A stretch of 64,000 bases of DNA, taken from NCBI GenBank assembly GCA_003142535.1, contig PLMQ01000014.1, forward strand, positions 1 to 64,000. The letters run 5' to 3'. Positions 62,241-64,000 of this stretch are shown here, one piece after another (position 1 is the first letter of the stretch; every line of letters starts with the position of its first letter). A program made the translations under genes and the position numbers. Source of the stretch: Syntrophaceae bacterium. GTDB taxonomy: Bacteria > Desulfobacterota > Syntrophia > Syntrophales > Smithellaceae. The notes under the pieces were generated by a model. It made no database searches. It worked only from the letters and a program-made list of their open reading frames with translations, and was not told the DNA's origin.

Positions 62241-62564
62241 TTAAGAGACCGCCTGATTTTTAATTTCCGCCAGCTTTTCTTTATTCAAATAATATTGGCC
62301 GCTGAATGTTTTGCAGACAACTTCACTCAAAACAAGGCTCTCCAAAGCTTTCGGGCGGTAATCACGATAGCCTATTTTGAAATTATTGATTTTATCGTAA
62401 GGTAAAGCAACTGCTGTTGAAGCATTGAGAGCTCCCTGGTCGTCAAGCTCCTTAATTATCGCCAGGCAGATGCGCTTTGTCCACCAGCCGGTCCCCAGCA
62501 TGACCAGGATATAAACGATGAAAACGGCCAGGATACCGATAATAATTTGCATTGATTCCGGCAT
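62241..62564 (-). CDS. Small membrane-anchored protein of unknown function
   Basis: 107 residues. One N-terminal membrane helix (IIIGILAVFIVYILVMLGTGWW), then a cytoplasmic part (TKRICLAIIKELDDQGALNASTAVALPYDKINNFKIGYRDYRPKALESL). GTAGVVC-like cysteines: a single Cys in LSEVVCKTF. Convergent with the secreted protein (2 bp between stops). Family not recognised. Confidence 0.7.
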   Translation of the reverse strand: MPESMQIIIGILAVFIVYILVMLGTGWWTKRICLAIIKELDDQGALNASTAVALPYDKINNFKIGYRDYRPKALESLVLSEVVCKTFSGQYYLNKEKLAEIKNQAVS

Positions 62565-62634
62565 GAAATATATCCTTTGTAAGTTTTTTTCTTATCATTA
62601 AACAATTAATAATAATTGATCAAGAACATATTTC

Positions 62635-62759
62635 ATACCAATTCTCAATCAAAGCGCTATCTTTGTTGGCCGCGTCATCGGCTTCCTCAACGTATATATA
62701 ATACGCCTCGTCGCCTCCTCCTTGCCGCCTCGATATCATCTTTGATTTAGAAATGGTAT
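62635..62759 (-). repeat. Repeat family A, copy 3
   Basis: 125 bp, inverted relative to copies 1 and 2. Outer ends ATACCA and TGGTAT are perfect inverted repeats, extended by AATTCTCAATCAAAG and CTTTGATTTAGAAATGG. The core (minus strand) GGCGGCAAGGAGGAGGC, GAGGCGTATTAT, ATACGTTGAGGAAGCCG matches the other copies. It lies between two genes and holds only a spurious 69-codon frame. Confidence 0.72.
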
Positions 62760-62861
62760 AACCATGAACACTATGTGGTCGGAAAAAATCACCTTGAATA
62801 AGCTTGACATAAACTCTCCCATTGAACATAAAGAAACATTCTTAAACAACGGTTTTAACCA

Positions 62862-63767
62862 ATGATAAAAACAAAAAATCATAAAGACCAGCTTCCTTTA
62901 CTAGGGCTCATGCATCTGGGTATTGTTTATCTGGTCTGGAGCAGTACTTATCTGGCCATGCGTATTCTTGTTGCCGAAGGCAGCGGGTTTACCCCGTTTA
63001 CCGCCGGTGCCGCCCGTATGTTGGCCGCCAGCCTGATTATTCTGGTTATTGCTTATTTTCGCAATTCTAACATCTGGCCAAAGCGCGGTGATCTGCCCAT
63101 AATCATTGTAAGCGGAATACTTTTTTGGGTTACCGGAAACGGGATGATTATGTGGGCGGAACAACACGCTCATTCCGGTCTGGCAGCCCTCATGGCTTCG
63201 ACAACACCTCTCTGGGCCGCATTTTTGGAATTAATCCTTTCGAAAAGACGGCCTTCCTGGCAGCTCATCGCCTCTTTGTTGCTGGGACTCGCCGGAATTG
63301 TTGTTTTGATGGGGCCGTCTTTAGCCAATTTCGCCCGCGCTGATATTCTCTCCGGCCTTGCTCTTGTTTGCGCATCAATGAGCATTGCCGCCGCTTCCGT
63401 TATCCAATCGCGCAAAACTATACAGATATCCGTGCTGGCAATGTCCGGCTGGCAGCACTTATTTGCCTTTTTTGGTTTTTTAATAATTGCTCTTGTCATA
63501 GGAGATCCGTTTCCTCATCCTACGCCAAGCGCCTGGCTTTCCTGGAGCTATCTTGTTATTTTTGGTTCGGTGTTTGCTTTTACCGCATATATTACAGCCA
63601 TTAAACTGTTGCCGATTAACATTGTCATGACTTACGCTTACGTTAATCCGGTTTTAGCGCTCTTTCTCGGCTGGTGGTTATTAAATGAACCGATTACCGC
63701 CTCAACAATCGGCGGCGCCGCTATGGTACTTATTGCCGTGTTTGGTATCTTTTGGCATTATAAATAG
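62862..63767 (+). CDS. EamA/DMT superfamily transporter (RhaT/YedA-like)
   Basis: 301 residues, ten hydrophobic segments in two homologous EamA repeats. LMHLGIVYLVWSSTYLAMRI begins helix 1, GNGMIMWAEQHAHSGLAALMASTTPLWAA is the helix 3-4 signature, and the second repeat ends PINIVMTYAYVNPVLALFLGWWLLNEPIT. Export of metabolites or amino acids is usual for the family; the substrate is unknown. Confidence 0.92.
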   Translation: MIKTKNHKDQLPLLGLMHLGIVYLVWSSTYLAMRILVAEGSGFTPFTAGAARMLAASLIILVIAYFRNSNIWPKRGDLPIIIVSGILFWVTGNGMIMWAEQHAHSGLAALMASTTPLWAAFLELILSKRRPSWQLIASLLLGLAGIVVLMGPSLANFARADILSGLALVCASMSIAAASVIQSRKTIQISVLAMSGWQHLFAFFGFLIIALVIGDPFPHPTPSAWLSWSYLVIFGSVFAFTAYITAIKLLPINIVMTYAYVNPVLALFLGWWLLNEPITASTIGGAAMVLIAVFGIFWHYK

Positions 63768-63861
63768 GATATTTTAATAATCTGTCCATTTAAATTTATG
63801 ATTGCAATCAAAAGGTGCTTGTCATAATTATACGCTATATCTCCACTCAAGAGGTGATAAA

Positions 63862-64000
63862 GTGATTGTTACGGATACTGCAGAATTATGCCAGATATGC
63901 AAAAAGAAACAGGCCGTTATCCTTTGTGACGGGTGCGGTATTTATCTTTGCAGGGATTGCCGCAAATTTGATCTTTGGGGATATGGCTGTGGGCATGTCG
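63862..64000 (+). CDS. Zinc-finger protein, truncated by the window end
   Basis: GTG at 63862 with GAGGTGA 4 nt before it opens a frame that runs off the end. The 46 visible residues hold CQICKKKQAVILCDGC and CRDCRKFDLWGYGC, a cysteine/histidine pattern of B-box/treble-clef type with paired CxxC motifs. Probably binds two zinc ions. The function cannot be judged from the fragment. Confidence 0.75.
   Translation, partial: MIVTDTAELCQICKKKQAVILCDGCGIYLCRDCRKFDLWGYGCGHV

Noticed and set aside
62620-62829. 69-codon minus-strand frame
   Set aside because: Most of it is translated repeat A copy 3; copies 1 and 2 do not keep the frame.
1-64000. tRNA, rRNA or CRISPR arrays
   Set aside because: No cloverleaf T-loop signatures, rRNA-like blocks or regularly spaced direct repeats were seen; a covariance search would be needed to exclude divergent RNAs.

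Overview
The window looks like chromosome from an anaerobic, Gram-negative bacterium of the Desulfobacterota, perhaps Syntrophus/Smithella-like (inference from gene content, no marker gene). The signs are a type III glutamine synthetase, an archaeal-style split glutamate synthase, an NDP-forming acyl-CoA synthetase, Fe-S enzymes, Mla-type lipid transport, CHASE2 kinase signalling and a KamA-family aminomutase. Base composition is moderate. I saw no rRNA, tRNA, CRISPR array, phage or insertion sequence.

Layout. 1-7.5 kb: a minus-strand nucleotide operon carA-guaA-carB-purF. 8-20.5 kb: a nitrogen block with glnN (GS-III, minus), a divergent four-gene glutamate synthase operon (plus), and a NifA/NtrC-like sigma-54 activator (minus). 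Two candidate -24/-12 promoters lie back to back between glnN and the GOGAT operon. Together they form a GS/GOGAT module in which the usual GltD subunit is replaced by a GlcD/GlpC-like FAD/Fe-S protein. 20.7-25.6 kb: minus-strand, unrelated small genes separated by attC-like palindromes and bounded by two copies of a 58-bp repeat. This reads as an integron-cassette cluster without integrase. 25.7-33.5 kb: mnmG, a TIGR01212 radical SAM gene, BrnTA, hisHF, pdxST and a GNAT. 33.5-38.8 kb: an alpha/beta hydrolase, a compact Mla-like operon (permease, degenerate ATPase, MlaD, lipoprotein), then HtrA. 39-45 kb: a PHP phosphoesterase, acyl-CoA synthetase, a thioredoxin/rhodanese/MauE redox operon and mutM. 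45.4-49.4 kb: lysine-2,3-aminomutase-like enzyme, two ATP-grasp ligases and a GNAT, a possible small-peptide or solute pathway. 49.6-53.2 kb: PhoU-like/Pit phosphate uptake, a LysA-like decarboxylase and a PNPOx-fold protein. 53.3-59.6 kb: kinase, PP2C phosphatase, FHA protein, murI and a tandem ThyX-like protein. 59.6-64 kb: exporters, a thioesterase, an attC-like site with a truncated cassette gene, and small proteins.

Six glutamine amidotransferases (PurF, GuaA, CarA, the GOGAT subunit, HisH, PdxT) lie in the first 33 kb beside glutamine synthetase. Dispersed repeat families mark many intergenic gaps: A (three copies, MITE-like), B (four copies, mostly just after stop codons), C (two copies around the cassette cluster), plus one REP-like palindrome.

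The observations I rate highest are the cassette cluster, the GltD-less GOGAT operon, the KamA/ATP-grasp/GNAT operon, the ABC ATPase without a Walker A, and the tandem ThyX with complementary motif loss.
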